Shown piece after piece: positions 28,782 through 37,583 of a stretch of 64,000 nucleotides of DNA. Source of the DNA: an uncultured beta proteobacterium (lineage in GTDB: Bacteria; Pseudomonadota; Gammaproteobacteria; Burkholderiales; Burkholderiaceae_C); contig CAIMZI010000129.1 in the NCBI GenBank assembly GCA_903845935.1, positions 1 through 64,000 of the forward strand, in the 5' to 3' direction. A program made the translations under genes and the position numbers. Numbering within the stretch: the stretch's first letter is position 1; every line of letters begins with the position of its first letter. The notes beneath the pieces are model-generated. The model made no database searches. It saw only the letters and a program-made list of their open reading frames with translations, and had not been told where the DNA came from.

Positions 28782-31034
28782 ATGGCCAGTCGCACACCAT
28801 CCACCGCCCCGGCTACAGACAGCCTCCCTCCCCTAGACGACCTAAGCGCCTACCTGACCGACGCCGCCCAGCGCAGCGTGCTGTTCATGGACACCTTGCT
28901 GGACCGCGGCAATGCTTACCGCGAACACCTGGCGCAGGGCACGCCACCGCTGCTGAAATTCGACCATGAGCTGGTGTTGGACGGCGCCACATTGGCAGAG
29001 CCCTGCAACTATGCCCTCTTGCGCATCACACCACCGGCCGACATGCCGCCGGTCAATGAAGGTTCGCGTCCGCTGGTGGTGGTGGACCCGCGCGCCGGGC
29101 ACGGACCCGGCATTGGCGGCTTCAAGCACGACTCCGAGGTGGGCGTGGCGATGCGGGCCGGACATCCGGTGTACTTTGTCACCTTCCGGCCCCAGCCCGA
29201 GGACGGCCAGACCTTGTTTGGCGTCATGCACGCCGAGGCCCAATTCCTGGAGGCGGTGATTGCCCGCCACCCCCACTGCCCGGCCAAGCCGGTGGTGATC
29301 GGCAACTGCCAGGCCGGCTGGGCGATGATGGCGCTCAACGCCACGCGCCCCGAACTGTTTGGCCCGCTGATGGTGGTGGGCGCGCCGATCTCGTACTGGG
29401 CAGGCAGCTCCACCTTGAACCCGATGCGCTACTCGGGTGCGGCCCTGGGTGGCTCCTGGCTGGCGTCGTTTACCGCCGACTTGGGAGCCGACCGTTTTGA
29501 TGGCGCCTACCTGGTGGAAAATTTTGAAAAGCTCAATCCGGCCAACACGCTGTGGAGCCGCTACTACAAGCTGTGGTCCCAAGTGGACAGCGAGGCCGAG
29601 CGCTTTCTGGAATTTGAGCGCTGGTGGGGCGGCTACTTCCGCATGACCGGCAGCGAGATCGAAAGCATTGTCGAGAACCTGTTTGTCGGCAACCGCCTGG
29701 CACGCGGCGAGGTGATGGATGGCGAGACCCGCATCGACCTGCGCAATATCACCGCACCGATTGTGGTGTTTGCCTCGCACGGCGACAACATCACGCCGGT
29801 ACCGCAGGCGCTGGACTGGATCATAGACACCTGGGGCGACGAGCGCGCCATCGCCGCGGCAGGGCGCACCATCGTCTACGTGCTGCACGAAAGCGTGGGC
29901 CACCTGGGCATTTTTGTCGGCGGTGAAATCGCACGCAAGGAGCACGACCAGTTGGTGAGCTCGCTGGACGTGATCGAGGGTCTGCCGCCTGGTCTGTACG
30001 AAATGAAGCTCAAGGCCAAGGCCGGGCTGGAAGCCCAGCGCTGGGAACAGCTGGAGCCCGGCGACTACACGGTGAGCTACGAGCACCGCAGCATGCAGGA
30101 CATTCTGGCGCTGAACCCCGAGGGGCGCGAGGAAGAGGCACTCTTTTCCACCATCGCCCAGGTGTCCGAGCTCAACGCCAAGTTTTACAAGACCTGGGTA
30201 CGCCCCTGGGTGAAGCTGCTGGCCACGCGCAGCGTGGGCGACGCCATCGGCAACATGCACACGCTGCGCCTGCAGCGTGAACTGATCTCAGACACACTGC
30301 CCCTGGCGCCCCTGATTCGCGCGCTAGCAAAGCAGGTGCGGACACACCGCATCCACGCCGCCCCAGACAGCGAACCCAGCCGCATGGAGCAGCAACTGGA
30401 TGCGCAGATCACCCAGAGCCTGAACGCCTACCGCAACAAGCGGGATAAGCGATCGGTGGAGCTGGCGCGCAGCCTGTACGGTGCGCAGGGTCTGGGCTTC
30501 TGGTTCAAGCCCGCTGTGCCGGATTCGCAAGTGGCCCATGAACGCGCACAGCTAGACATTGAAGCTGCGCGCCAGGCGGTGTTGAAGGACATTGCCAAGG
30601 GGGGCGTGGCCGAGGCGGTGTGCCGCATCGTGTTGGCCGGCATGGTGTCGATCGGCGCGTTTGAGCGGCGCAGTCTGCGCCTGGCCCGCCTGCTCTCGCT
30701 GCTGCCGGCCAACGAACGCCACCGGATACCAACGAATGTGAATTGGGTGCAGCTGCTCAAGGAGCAGGCACGCATCACCGCCGTGGCGCCGGTAGAGGCC
30801 CTGAACGCACTGGAGCAGATGCTGCCCGACAGCGCGCAGCGTGAACTCGCCCTGGCCATATCGGCCGCCGTGATGATGATTGAGCCGACGCTGGCCAATC
30901 CGCGCTCGGAGATCATCGAGTTTTTGATCGGCACCCTGGGTGTGGACCCAGAGCGCGTCATCGCTCTGGCCAAGACCATCACGGATACGGTCGGCAGCCC
31001 GAAGCCAGCGGCCAGGTCCAAGAAAGCACCTTAG
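28782..31034 (+). CDS. DUF3141 protein with PHA-synthase-like alpha/beta hydrolase core
   Basis: From the ATG at 28782 (AGGGG Shine-Dalgarno) the product has 750 residues and no signal peptide. Residues about 60-380 look like an alpha/beta hydrolase of the PhaC type. The nucleophile elbow is IGNCQAG with C176 (PHA synthases use GxCxG), followed by an aspartate in ASHGDNITPV (D335) and a histidine in SVGHLG (H374), in the right order for a Cys-Asp-His triad. The C-terminal half is helical and unassigned. Relatives cluster with phosphate acyltransferase and acetate kinase genes, as here. PHA polymerase activity is not shown for the family as far as I know. Confidence 0.85.
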   Translation: MASRTPSTAPATDSLPPLDDLSAYLTDAAQRSVLFMDTLLDRGNAYREHLAQGTPPLLKFDHELVLDGATLAEPCNYALLRITPPADMPPVNEGSRPLVVVDPRAGHGPGIGGFKHDSEVGVAMRAGHPVYFVTFRPQPEDGQTLFGVMHAEAQFLEAVIARHPHCPAKPVVIGNCQAGWAMMALNATRPELFGPLMVVGAPISYWAGSSTLNPMRYSGAALGGSWLASFTADLGADRFDGAYLVENFEKLNPANTLWSRYYKLWSQVDSEAERFLEFERWWGGYFRMTGSEIESIVENLFVGNRLARGEVMDGETRIDLRNITAPIVVFASHGDNITPVPQALDWIIDTWGDERAIAAAGRTIVYVLHESVGHLGIFVGGEIARKEHDQLVSSLDVIEGLPPGLYEMKLKAKAGLEAQRWEQLEPGDYTVSYEHRSMQDILALNPEGREEEALFSTIAQVSELNAKFYKTWVRPWVKLLATRSVGDAIGNMHTLRLQRELISDTLPLAPLIRALAKQVRTHRIHAAPDSEPSRMEQQLDAQITQSLNAYRNKRDKRSVELARSLYGAQGLGFWFKPAVPDSQVAHERAQLDIEAARQAVLKDIAKGGVAEAVCRIVLAGMVSIGAFERRSLRLARLLSLLPANERHRIPTNVNWVQLLKEQARITAVAPVEALNALEQMLPDSAQRELALAISAAVMMIEPTLANPRSEIIEFLIGTLGVDPERVIALAKTITDTVGSPKPAARSKKAP

Positions 31035-33526
31035 TTGCAGTTGGCCCTGACCTCGTCGATGCTGGTCAAGCCCTGCAACACCTTCTCAATGCCGTCCTGA
31101 CGCAGGGTGCGGAAGTGGCCATTGCGCATGGCCGCGTGCTGAATCTCTTCGGGTCTCGCGCTGGTCTGTATCAGGTGGCGCACGCCCGGATCCACGCTCA
31201 GCAGCTCGTGCAAGCCCAGCCGCCCCTTGTAGCCAGAGGCGTTGCATTTCGGGCAGCCCACCGGCTGATAGCGCAGCAGCGGGCCTGAAGCAGCAAACCG
31301 CAGCTCCCATTGCCTGCGCAAGTCCTCCGGGCTGCTGCGCATGTCTTCTGGAAAGGCACGCAGGTAATCGTGCAGCAATTCATCGACAAAGGCCTCATCC
31401 GCGGCTTCGGCCCGTTTGCAGTCGGGGCACAACCGACGTGCCAGGCGCTGCGCCAGCACGCCCAGCAAAGCATCGGCGAAATTGAACGGATCCATGCCCA
31501 TGTCGAGCAAACGAATGATGGTTTCCGCCGCGCTATTGGTGTGCAGGGTGCTGAGCATCAGGTGGCCGGTGAGTGAGGCCTCAATCGCCACCTGAGCGGT
31601 CTCCTGGTCGCGGATTTCACCCACCATCACGATGTCCGGATCGGCCCGCAGAAAGGCGCGCAAGGCCTTGGCAAAGGTCCAGTCGATTTTGGCGTTGACC
31701 TGTACCTGGCGCAAATCCGGGTTGGTAATTTCGACCGGATCTTCCGCCGTCCAGATTTTTCGCTCCGGGGTATTGAGGTGCTGCAACACCGAGTGCAAGG
31801 TCGTCGTCTTGCCCGAGCCAGTGGGCCCTACGCACAGCACCATGCCATAGGGGCGTGACACCGCCTCCTTCAGACCGATGAAATTTTCTTCGGACAGACC
31901 CAGCCGGTTCAACTCCACCGGCTTGGCCGAGCTCAACACCCGCATCACCACATCTTCGGCGCCACCAATGGTGGGAATGGTGGCCACGCGCAACTCCATG
32001 CGGTGCCTGGCGGAAAAACGCACAAAGTCGATCTTTCCATCCTGCGGCTTGCGGCGCTCGGAAATGTCGAGATCGCACATGATCTTGATGCGCGCCGTCA
32101 GCGCCGAACGGTAGGTGTGTGGCAACTCCATATAGGTGGACAAAATGCCATCCTTGCGAAAACGGATGCGCACCTTGCGCTTGCTGGCATAGGTCTCAAT
32201 GTGGATGTCAGAGGCGCCCTGGCTTTCGGCATCAATGATCATGGTGTTGATCATGCGCACCAGGGAATTGTCGGACTGCTCGATCTGCGGCTCAAGCTCT
32301 TCATAGGCATCGACCGACTGCAGCTCAAGCGACTCGCGCAGCAACTCCGCCGATGAGGTGTCCACCACAGCTCCTCCGCGTTCCTTCAAGACAGCGGCAT
32401 TTTCCAGCGCGAACTTGGCATAGGCCTGTGGCAGTGCGATATCGAGTTGCGGTATGCCGGCAATGGCTGCCACCACCTTGGTCTGCGAGGTGAACTCCAG
32501 CTCCTCGATCATCGACCGCTTAGAAGGATCTTCGGCAGCCACCACCAGCGTTCCCTCGCGCAGCATCAACGGCAACACCCGCAGGCGCTTGGCGATGGAA
32601 AAAGGCACTTTGCGCAGGGCTTCGGCATCGATGGGGAAGTTGCTGACATCCACCACCGGAAATCCCATCTTGCGTGCCAGCGCAGTTTGCAGATCCTGCC
32701 TTGTCAGCATGCCGCTTTGCACCAGCATCTCGCCCAGCGGCACATTGCGCTCGGTGCTTTGCTTACCCAGCGCATTGCTGAGTTGCGCCTCCGAGATCAG
32801 CCCCAGCGCGGTCAGCGCTTCACCGATGCGCACCATGGGCATCTGCGCCTGTTGGTCCAGCGCCTGCATCAGATGGTCAGCGGTCACGATCTCCTTGTAA
32901 ACCAGGTAGTCTCCCAACTTGCGCGTACGGATAGTTTCCTGCTCCTGCGCCACACGCTCTACCTGTTCGGCGCTGATCCGGTGCTGTTGCACCAGAATCT
33001 GGCCGATGACCTCACCTAAACGGATTTTTCGATAAGCTTCCTTGGGGAAAAATACCCGCTCGACCCGGTCGCTTTTGTCCAAGGGATGAAACAGGAACAG
33101 CCCGGCATCGTTTTCGACATGGCCAATAGTGCTTCCCTCCAGCACCGTGTCATTGCACATCTCGAGCTGGTAAGGTACGCGCGGGCGGTGTTGCAGCAAG
33201 GCATCGTGGGCAGCGAAATCCGTGGCGTTCGATAGTGTCAGCCGAGGCTCAAGCGGCTCGCGCAAAGTCAGGCGTTGTAACATCGAAAATCGCACCGGCA
33301 CCACGGTGCGCGACGGTGGCATGCTGAGTTGCACCAGTCTTTCATCGCTCTTGATGGACTCGAGCTGGCAATTTTTAATCTGCCGGTTCACGCCCTCCAG
33401 GTCACAAATCCACGATGCACCCTCCTCCGGAGTGTCACTGTAGCTGGCGTAAGGGGGCGAAGGCCAATTCAGCGCTGACGCCAGGCCGTTTGGCGTTAAC
33501 GCGGGTAACTTTGGAAAACCATTCAT
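31031..33526 (-). CDS. GspE/PilB-family secretion ATPase with four MshEN-type motifs
   Basis: The 831-residue protein is a hexameric assembly ATPase of the type II secretion / type IV pilus family. Residues 1-170 are an unassigned N-terminal region. Residues 173-286 hold four tandem 24-residue motifs at exact 30-residue spacing (starting 173, 203, 233 and 263), each like the c-di-GMP-binding MshEN motif. A T2SSE-N segment follows, then the ATPase with Walker A GPTGSGKTT (567-575), the Asp box (DPDIVMVGEIRDQETA) and His box (LSTLHTNSA). The zinc-binding cysteines CPDC and CPKC are both present. No pilus or secretin genes adjoin it; its 3' end overlaps the DUF3141 gene by four bases. Confidence 0.88.
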   Translation of the reverse strand: MNGFPKLPALTPNGLASALNWPSPPYASYSDTPEEGASWICDLEGVNRQIKNCQLESIKSDERLVQLSMPPSRTVVPVRFSMLQRLTLREPLEPRLTLSNATDFAAHDALLQHRPRVPYQLEMCNDTVLEGSTIGHVENDAGLFLFHPLDKSDRVERVFFPKEAYRKIRLGEVIGQILVQQHRISAEQVERVAQEQETIRTRKLGDYLVYKEIVTADHLMQALDQQAQMPMVRIGEALTALGLISEAQLSNALGKQSTERNVPLGEMLVQSGMLTRQDLQTALARKMGFPVVDVSNFPIDAEALRKVPFSIAKRLRVLPLMLREGTLVVAAEDPSKRSMIEELEFTSQTKVVAAIAGIPQLDIALPQAYAKFALENAAVLKERGGAVVDTSSAELLRESLELQSVDAYEELEPQIEQSDNSLVRMINTMIIDAESQGASDIHIETYASKRKVRIRFRKDGILSTYMELPHTYRSALTARIKIMCDLDISERRKPQDGKIDFVRFSARHRMELRVATIPTIGGAEDVVMRVLSSAKPVELNRLGLSEENFIGLKEAVSRPYGMVLCVGPTGSGKTTTLHSVLQHLNTPERKIWTAEDPVEITNPDLRQVQVNAKIDWTFAKALRAFLRADPDIVMVGEIRDQETAQVAIEASLTGHLMLSTLHTNSAAETIIRLLDMGMDPFNFADALLGVLAQRLARRLCPDCKRAEAADEAFVDELLHDYLRAFPEDMRSSPEDLRRQWELRFAASGPLLRYQPVGCPKCNASGYKGRLGLHELLSVDPGVRHLIQTSARPEEIQHAAMRNGHFRTLRQDGIEKVLQGLTSIDEVRANCN

Positions 33527-33649
33527 ATCGGTGGCCTATGCGCAGCATGTCGTGCAGGCCATGTTAAACCAGAAGCAGCGTGCCAAGTCCCTGGCTGGCA
33601 GCCTTCCCATCTGCTCATGGCAGCCGCAACGCGAGGCCGCCCACGCTAC

Positions 33650-33844
33650 TCACGCATAGGCATCTACCAAAGCCGTCGAATGGACGGATATGGCCTTGGC
33701 GCTGTCTGTTGACAGGCTGGACGTTGCCAGGTCCTTGAGCTGCTGCGTTAAGTCCCTGAGCAGCTTTTGCAGCTGTGCAACTTGACTGGTGTTGCCAGCA
33801 GTAACTGCGGTGCTTGAGGCGGATATCGAACTTGTGACTTGCAT
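33650..33844 (-). CDS. Small hypothetical protein, helical
   Basis: A 64-residue frame starts at an ATG with a strong GGAGG Shine-Dalgarno eight bases upstream (33844). It is S/T/A-rich with one coiled-coil-like helix (VAQLQKLLRDLTQQLKDLA). That shape recalls FlxA-like small proteins, but the match is only by composition. There are no cysteines and no signal peptide. It lies between the secretion ATPase (downstream on its strand) and the S1/P1 nuclease, with about 110 bases on each side. Confidence 0.5.
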   Translation of the reverse strand: MQVTSSISASSTAVTAGNTSQVAQLQKLLRDLTQQLKDLATSSLSTDSAKAISVHSTALVDAYA

Positions 33845-33956
33845 GATTGCACCTCCAGCATTACTTATCGGCACTTGCGGCATCAGATGCAGCTGAGTAA
33901 GCCTTGATGGCGGCCATGGAGTAGATCTTGACAACCCCATAGGCAGCCCCAGCGGA

Positions 33957-34754
33957 TTACTTGAAAACTGAATTCAATATTCCCGCCAGACGTGCTCCGG
34001 CTGCGACCAAGCGCCTTTCCATCACCGGCGTGTACTTCTCAATGTACGGCAGTTCGACCAGGCGATTGGGATAGAAGCCGGGCATAGACACAATCATGCA
34101 AGACTCCTGGGCGGCCGTGACTGGGTCCAAGTCCGTCACCGGAAAAGTGGAACGAAGCCCTTGCAGCCGGGCAGCCATGGGCTCGGGCTCCTCATTCAAA
34201 TTCTTGATGAGCCCGGCATCCCAGACCGCATGCAAGTTGCTGCCCTTCGTAAATACCTGGAGCTGATAGGTATTGCCACCCTTGTCGTCCAGGTGGCCTG
34301 CATGCAAGGGCTGATGCACATCGCCGACAAAATGAACAAGGTATTTGAGCGCAGTCAGCAGCCTGTCGTCCGGGGCGTTGGAACCCAGAACCTCGATTTC
34401 CTTCTTGATGGCAGCCACAACGCATCGGCCGTCTGAACAGTCCCTTTGCTCGTCGTACACACAGCTATTGCGGGGAAAATTCACGAAATGCAGGGACGCC
34501 GTGGACTGGTCGCGGTGCTCGTCCGCCCAGGTGGACAAAGATGCCAGGGTCTCGCCGGGCTCCACGGCCAGCAATCGGTCGACCGCAGCACGCGCCTGCG
34601 GCGTCAACCGCGATTGCGCCATCAGGGCGATGACCTGGTGACCTTGCGTTCCCCAGGCATATGCGACAGACAACGTGGCCACGAAAATACTGGTAACCAA
34701 GGCTGCTCTGGCGACCAGACCCGGGAACAGTTGGATTGTTTTGCGGAATCCCAT
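33957..34754 (-). CDS. S1/P1-type zinc nuclease, exported
   Basis: The 265-residue precursor has a signal peptide ending AYA before W34, which becomes the mature N-terminus and first zinc ligand, as in P1 nuclease. All nine zinc ligands of the family can be matched in order: W34, H39, D78, H89, H141, D145, H151, H175 and D179 (WGTQGH, ADEH, LHFVN, LVHFVGDVHQPLH, LHAVWD). It should be a periplasmic or secreted phosphodiesterase acting on single-stranded nucleic acid or 3'-nucleotides. The gene appears monocistronic. Confidence 0.92.
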   Translation of the reverse strand: MGFRKTIQLFPGLVARAALVTSIFVATLSVAYAWGTQGHQVIALMAQSRLTPQARAAVDRLLAVEPGETLASLSTWADEHRDQSTASLHFVNFPRNSCVYDEQRDCSDGRCVVAAIKKEIEVLGSNAPDDRLLTALKYLVHFVGDVHQPLHAGHLDDKGGNTYQLQVFTKGSNLHAVWDAGLIKNLNEEPEPMAARLQGLRSTFPVTDLDPVTAAQESCMIVSMPGFYPNRLVELPYIEKYTPVMERRLVAAGARLAGILNSVFK

Positions 34755-34909
34755 CTGCTTTCTCCCTTTTGCACATTATGGCCACTGAGTCGGCCACCGG
34801 CTTCACTCAATCTTCACACTGTGGTGTAAACGGACCTTTGCAGAAGCCGTTGTAGGTGCAGGGTTTGAAATGTTTTGGAAACCACTGCAAGTTGCAAAAG
34901 GAATTTCAC

Positions 34910-35145
34910 ATGCGTTCACGAGTTCGCGCTCTTACTATCGCTATCGGCCTTTTCTGCGCCGCCACAGCGTTTGCCCAAACGGGTGTACCAGCGACAGTGC
35001 GCCTGCCGCGGTAAATGCCCCGCCCGCAAAGAGTGCAGCTCCTGCGGCGGCCGTGGGCGGTGGAGACGGCAAGGTTTGCAGCAAGACAGCCAATCCGACG
35101 AACACAGGATTTGCAACAAACACCGCAAAAGAAAAACCCTTGTAA
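34910..35145 (+). pseudogene. Frameshifted gene for a small exported Ala/Pro-rich protein
   Basis: An ATG at 34910 (AAAAGGA Shine-Dalgarno) opens a clean signal peptide (MRSRVRALTIAIGLFCAATAFA) but meets TAA at 35012 after 34 codons. A one-base shift just after the signal peptide joins the neighbouring frame, which continues as SAPAAVNAPPAKSAAPAAA and ends with a G/K-rich tail (GGGDGKVCSKTANPTN) at 35145. The simplest reading is a one-base deletion in a gene for a protein of about 78 residues; a sequencing error is the alternative. No family is recognised. Confidence 0.5.
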
Positions 35146-35165
35146 ATCAATAACTTACAAGGGTT
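35135..35165 (-). terminator. Terminator of tRNA-Ser (possibly bidirectional)
   Basis: An 11-bp perfect stem AACCCTTGTAA / TTACAAGGGTT with a 9-base loop. On the minus strand it is followed by TTTCTTTT and lies 14 bases past the tRNA-Ser CCA. On the plus strand a looser T-rich stretch follows, and the stop codon of the small frameshifted gene lies in the stem. Confidence 0.85.
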
Positions 35166-35178
35166 CTTTTGGTTTTAT

Positions 35179-35271
35179 TGGCGGAAACGGAGGGATTCGA
35201 ACCCTCGATGAGGCTCTACACCCCATACTCCCTTAGCAGGGGAGCACCTTCGGCCACTCGGTCACGTTTCC
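35179..35271 (-). tRNA. tRNA-Ser (GCT)
   Basis: This class II tRNA of 93 bases has acceptor GGAAACG / CGTTTCC, anticodon stem CTCCC / GGGAG with loop CTGCTAA (anticodon GCT, reading AGC/AGU), a long variable arm, T-arm GAGGGTTCGAATCCCTC, and encoded CCA. It lies 31 bases after the lysC stop on the same strand. Confidence 0.97.
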
Positions 35272-35302
35272 TGGCGAATACGATTATCGCACGAACTGGG
35301 GG

Positions 35303-36577
35303 CTAATTTTCAGGAATGCTCTGGTCCAGATCAAAAGCCTTGTGCAAAGCACGCACGGCGAGCTCCATGTACTTCTCGTCTATGACTACCGAGGTCTTGA
35401 TTTCGGAGGTGGAGATCATCTGGATGTTGATGCCCTCTTCGCTCAACACGCGGAACATCTTGCTGGCAATGCCCACATGGCTGCGCATGCCGATGCCGAC
35501 GATGGAGACCTTGCAAATTTTGGTGTCGCCCAGCACTTCCTTGGCGCTCAACTTGGGCAACACCTGCGTCTTGAGCAAGTCCATGGCCTTGGCATAGTCG
35601 CCGCGGTTGCAGGTGAAGCTGAAATCAGTCTTGCCGTCCTTGCTGACGTTCTGGATGATCACGTCCACGTCGATGTTGGCGTCGGCGATCACGCCCAGGA
35701 TCTGGTAGGCAATGCCGGGGGTATCGGGCACGCCCAGGATGGAAATTTTGGCTTCATCGCGGTTGAATGCAATGCCGGATACAACGGCTTGTTCCATGTG
35801 TTCGTCTTCCTCAAAGGTGATCAGGGTGCCGGAGGCGGCTTCTTCGTTGATGTCTATGTCCCAGGGCGTGAAGCTGCTCAGCACGCGCAGGGGAACCTTG
35901 TATTTGCCGGCAAACTCGACCGAACGGATTTGCAGCACCTTGGAGCCCATGGATGCCATCTCCAGCATCTCTTCAAAGCTCACGGTCGTCAGGCGCCGTG
36001 CATCGGGCACCACGCGCGGGTCGGTGGTGTAGACGCCGTCCACATCGGTATAGATCAGGCACTCTGCGGCCTTCATGGCAGCAGCCACGGCCACGGCCGA
36101 GGTATCGGAGCCGCCGCGGCCCAGGGTGGTGATATTGCCCTCGTCATCCATGCCTTGAAAGCCGGTAACGATGACCACCCGACCGGCGTCCAGATCGGCG
36201 CGCACCCTTGCGTCGTCGATCGACTCGATGCGGGCCTTGGTGTAGGAGCTGTCGGTGCGAATCGGAACTTGCCAGCCGGCGTAGGACACCGAGCCCATGC
36301 CCTCGGCCTGCAGCGCAATCGCCAGCAAAGCGCTGGAGACCTGCTCGCCGGTGGCGGCCAGCATGTCGAGTTCGCGACCATAGGCATCATCGGGTTTGGC
36401 GGGCGCCAGCTCCTTGGCCAGGCCCAGCAGGCGGTTGGTCTCGCCACTCATGGCGGAGGGAACGACCACCATTTGGTGACCGGCGCGGGCCCATTTGGCA
36501 ACGCGTTTGGCAACATTGCGGATGCGTTCCGTGGAACCCATCGAGGTGCCGCCGTATTTGTGAACTATCAAAGCCAT
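35303..36577 (-). CDS. lysC: Aspartate kinase
   Basis: LysC phosphorylates aspartate, the first step to lysine, threonine and methionine. The 424 residues begin with the kinase motif HKYGGTSMGSTERI, then GFQGMDDEGNITTLGRGGSDTSA, YTDVDGVYTTDPR, and two ACT domains (about 265-424; ISILGVPDTPGIAYQIL and VSIVGIGMRSHVGIASKMF), so feedback control by lysine and/or threonine is expected. This is the monofunctional alpha/beta-type enzyme of normal length. It lies 10 bases after tilS on the strand. Confidence 0.96.
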   Translation of the reverse strand: MALIVHKYGGTSMGSTERIRNVAKRVAKWARAGHQMVVVPSAMSGETNRLLGLAKELAPAKPDDAYGRELDMLAATGEQVSSALLAIALQAEGMGSVSYAGWQVPIRTDSSYTKARIESIDDARVRADLDAGRVVIVTGFQGMDDEGNITTLGRGGSDTSAVAVAAAMKAAECLIYTDVDGVYTTDPRVVPDARRLTTVSFEEMLEMASMGSKVLQIRSVEFAGKYKVPLRVLSSFTPWDIDINEEAASGTLITFEEDEHMEQAVVSGIAFNRDEAKISILGVPDTPGIAYQILGVIADANIDVDVIIQNVSKDGKTDFSFTCNRGDYAKAMDLLKTQVLPKLSAKEVLGDTKICKVSIVGIGMRSHVGIASKMFRVLSEEGINIQMISTSEIKTSVVIDEKYMELAVRALHKAFDLDQSIPEN

Positions 36578-36587
36578 TGGATCAATT

Positions 36588-37565
36588 TCAAAGGGGCAAA
36601 TCCGTGGGATTGTACCAAGTGAGCACCGCGCCCCGGCGCTCCACGAAACCGCGCCCTACCTTGATATGGATGCGGTGGCCGCGGGTGACGCAGGCCGCGA
36701 TCTGGCTTTGCAATTCGCACAATTGGGCGGTGCTGGGCACCACGCCGTAAGCCGACTTCAGCCAAAAGCGCAAGGCATTGGCCTGGCGTGCTGGCGCCAA
36801 GGCCTGCAGGGACAGAATGAGTGGCAAGCCATCGCGCTCACGCAATAAGGCCGCCAGGTCCTGCCCGGCAATCTCGTCGAGCAGCGCCTGGGCCTGGGCC
36901 GCATGGGCGGCACTGCGGGCAAAGGTGTCCCGAAAGTGCGGAAACACCGCCTGCAGCGCCGGCGTAATGTGTGCGCGGATGCGGTTGCGCGTAAAGCGGG
37001 TGTCGGTATTGGTAGGGTCTTCCACAAAGGCAATCTGCTCAAGTGCCAGCCAGTCCCGGATATCGGCACCGGCCACCCTCAGCAAAGGGCGATGGAATGC
37101 CATGCCGCCGCGCAACCACCGCGCCGGCATGGCGCTCAAACCCGCCAGACCAGCGCCCCGGCTGAGCGCCAGCAGCAGGGTTTCAACCTGATCATCGGCA
37201 TGCTGGGCCACGGCAATGGATGCGAGCGCCGGCTTCTCGGCATCGCCATGGGCCAGCTCCAGCAGGCCCTGGTAGCGTGCAATGCGGGCCGCATCCTCCG
37301 GGCTCTGACCACTGGCGTGTCCGGCCTGCACGTTCCTGACGCGCAGCGGCAGGCCCAGGCTTTCGCACAGACGCTGGCAATGCTGCTGGAATGTGAGTGC
37401 AGCCGCTTGCAGGCCGTGGTTGATATGCAGGGCATGTACCTGGCCCGGCCACCGGCGTGCGCACAGCACCAACAAGGCGCAAGAGTCGGCGCCGCCGCTC
37501 AATGCCACAGCCAGCGGCAGCGTGGGATGAAAGTCCACCATCGCCTGTTCCAGCGACTGGGTCAT
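36588..37565 (-). CDS. tilS: tRNA(Ile)-lysidine synthetase
   Basis: TilS changes C34 of tRNA-Ile (CAU) to lysidine so that it reads AUA. The PP-loop ATPase motif SGGADS stands near the N-terminus (ALSGGADSCALL), followed by HINHGL and the HADD motif (AQHADDQVETLLL) of the family. The substrate-binding helical domain follows (FVEDPTNTDTRFTRNRIR). The 325 residues are on the short side, so the extra C-terminal domain seen in E. coli TilS is reduced. Translation may begin at 37565 or at the internal MVDFHP. It sits between accA and lysC. Confidence 0.94.
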   Translation of the reverse strand: MTQSLEQAMVDFHPTLPLAVALSGGADSCALLVLCARRWPGQVHALHINHGLQAAALTFQQHCQRLCESLGLPLRVRNVQAGHASGQSPEDAARIARYQGLLELAHGDAEKPALASIAVAQHADDQVETLLLALSRGAGLAGLSAMPARWLRGGMAFHRPLLRVAGADIRDWLALEQIAFVEDPTNTDTRFTRNRIRAHITPALQAVFPHFRDTFARSAAHAAQAQALLDEIAGQDLAALLRERDGLPLILSLQALAPARQANALRFWLKSAYGVVPSTAQLCELQSQIAACVTRGHRIHIKVGRGFVERRGAVLTWYNPTDLPL

Positions 37566-37583
37566 GGAACAAGCGAAGGCAAG

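Noticed and set aside
34875-35153. 92-codon Cys/Arg-rich plus-strand frame
   Set aside because: It is a third-frame shadow of the small exported gene; the signal peptide with its ribosome-binding site lies in another frame.
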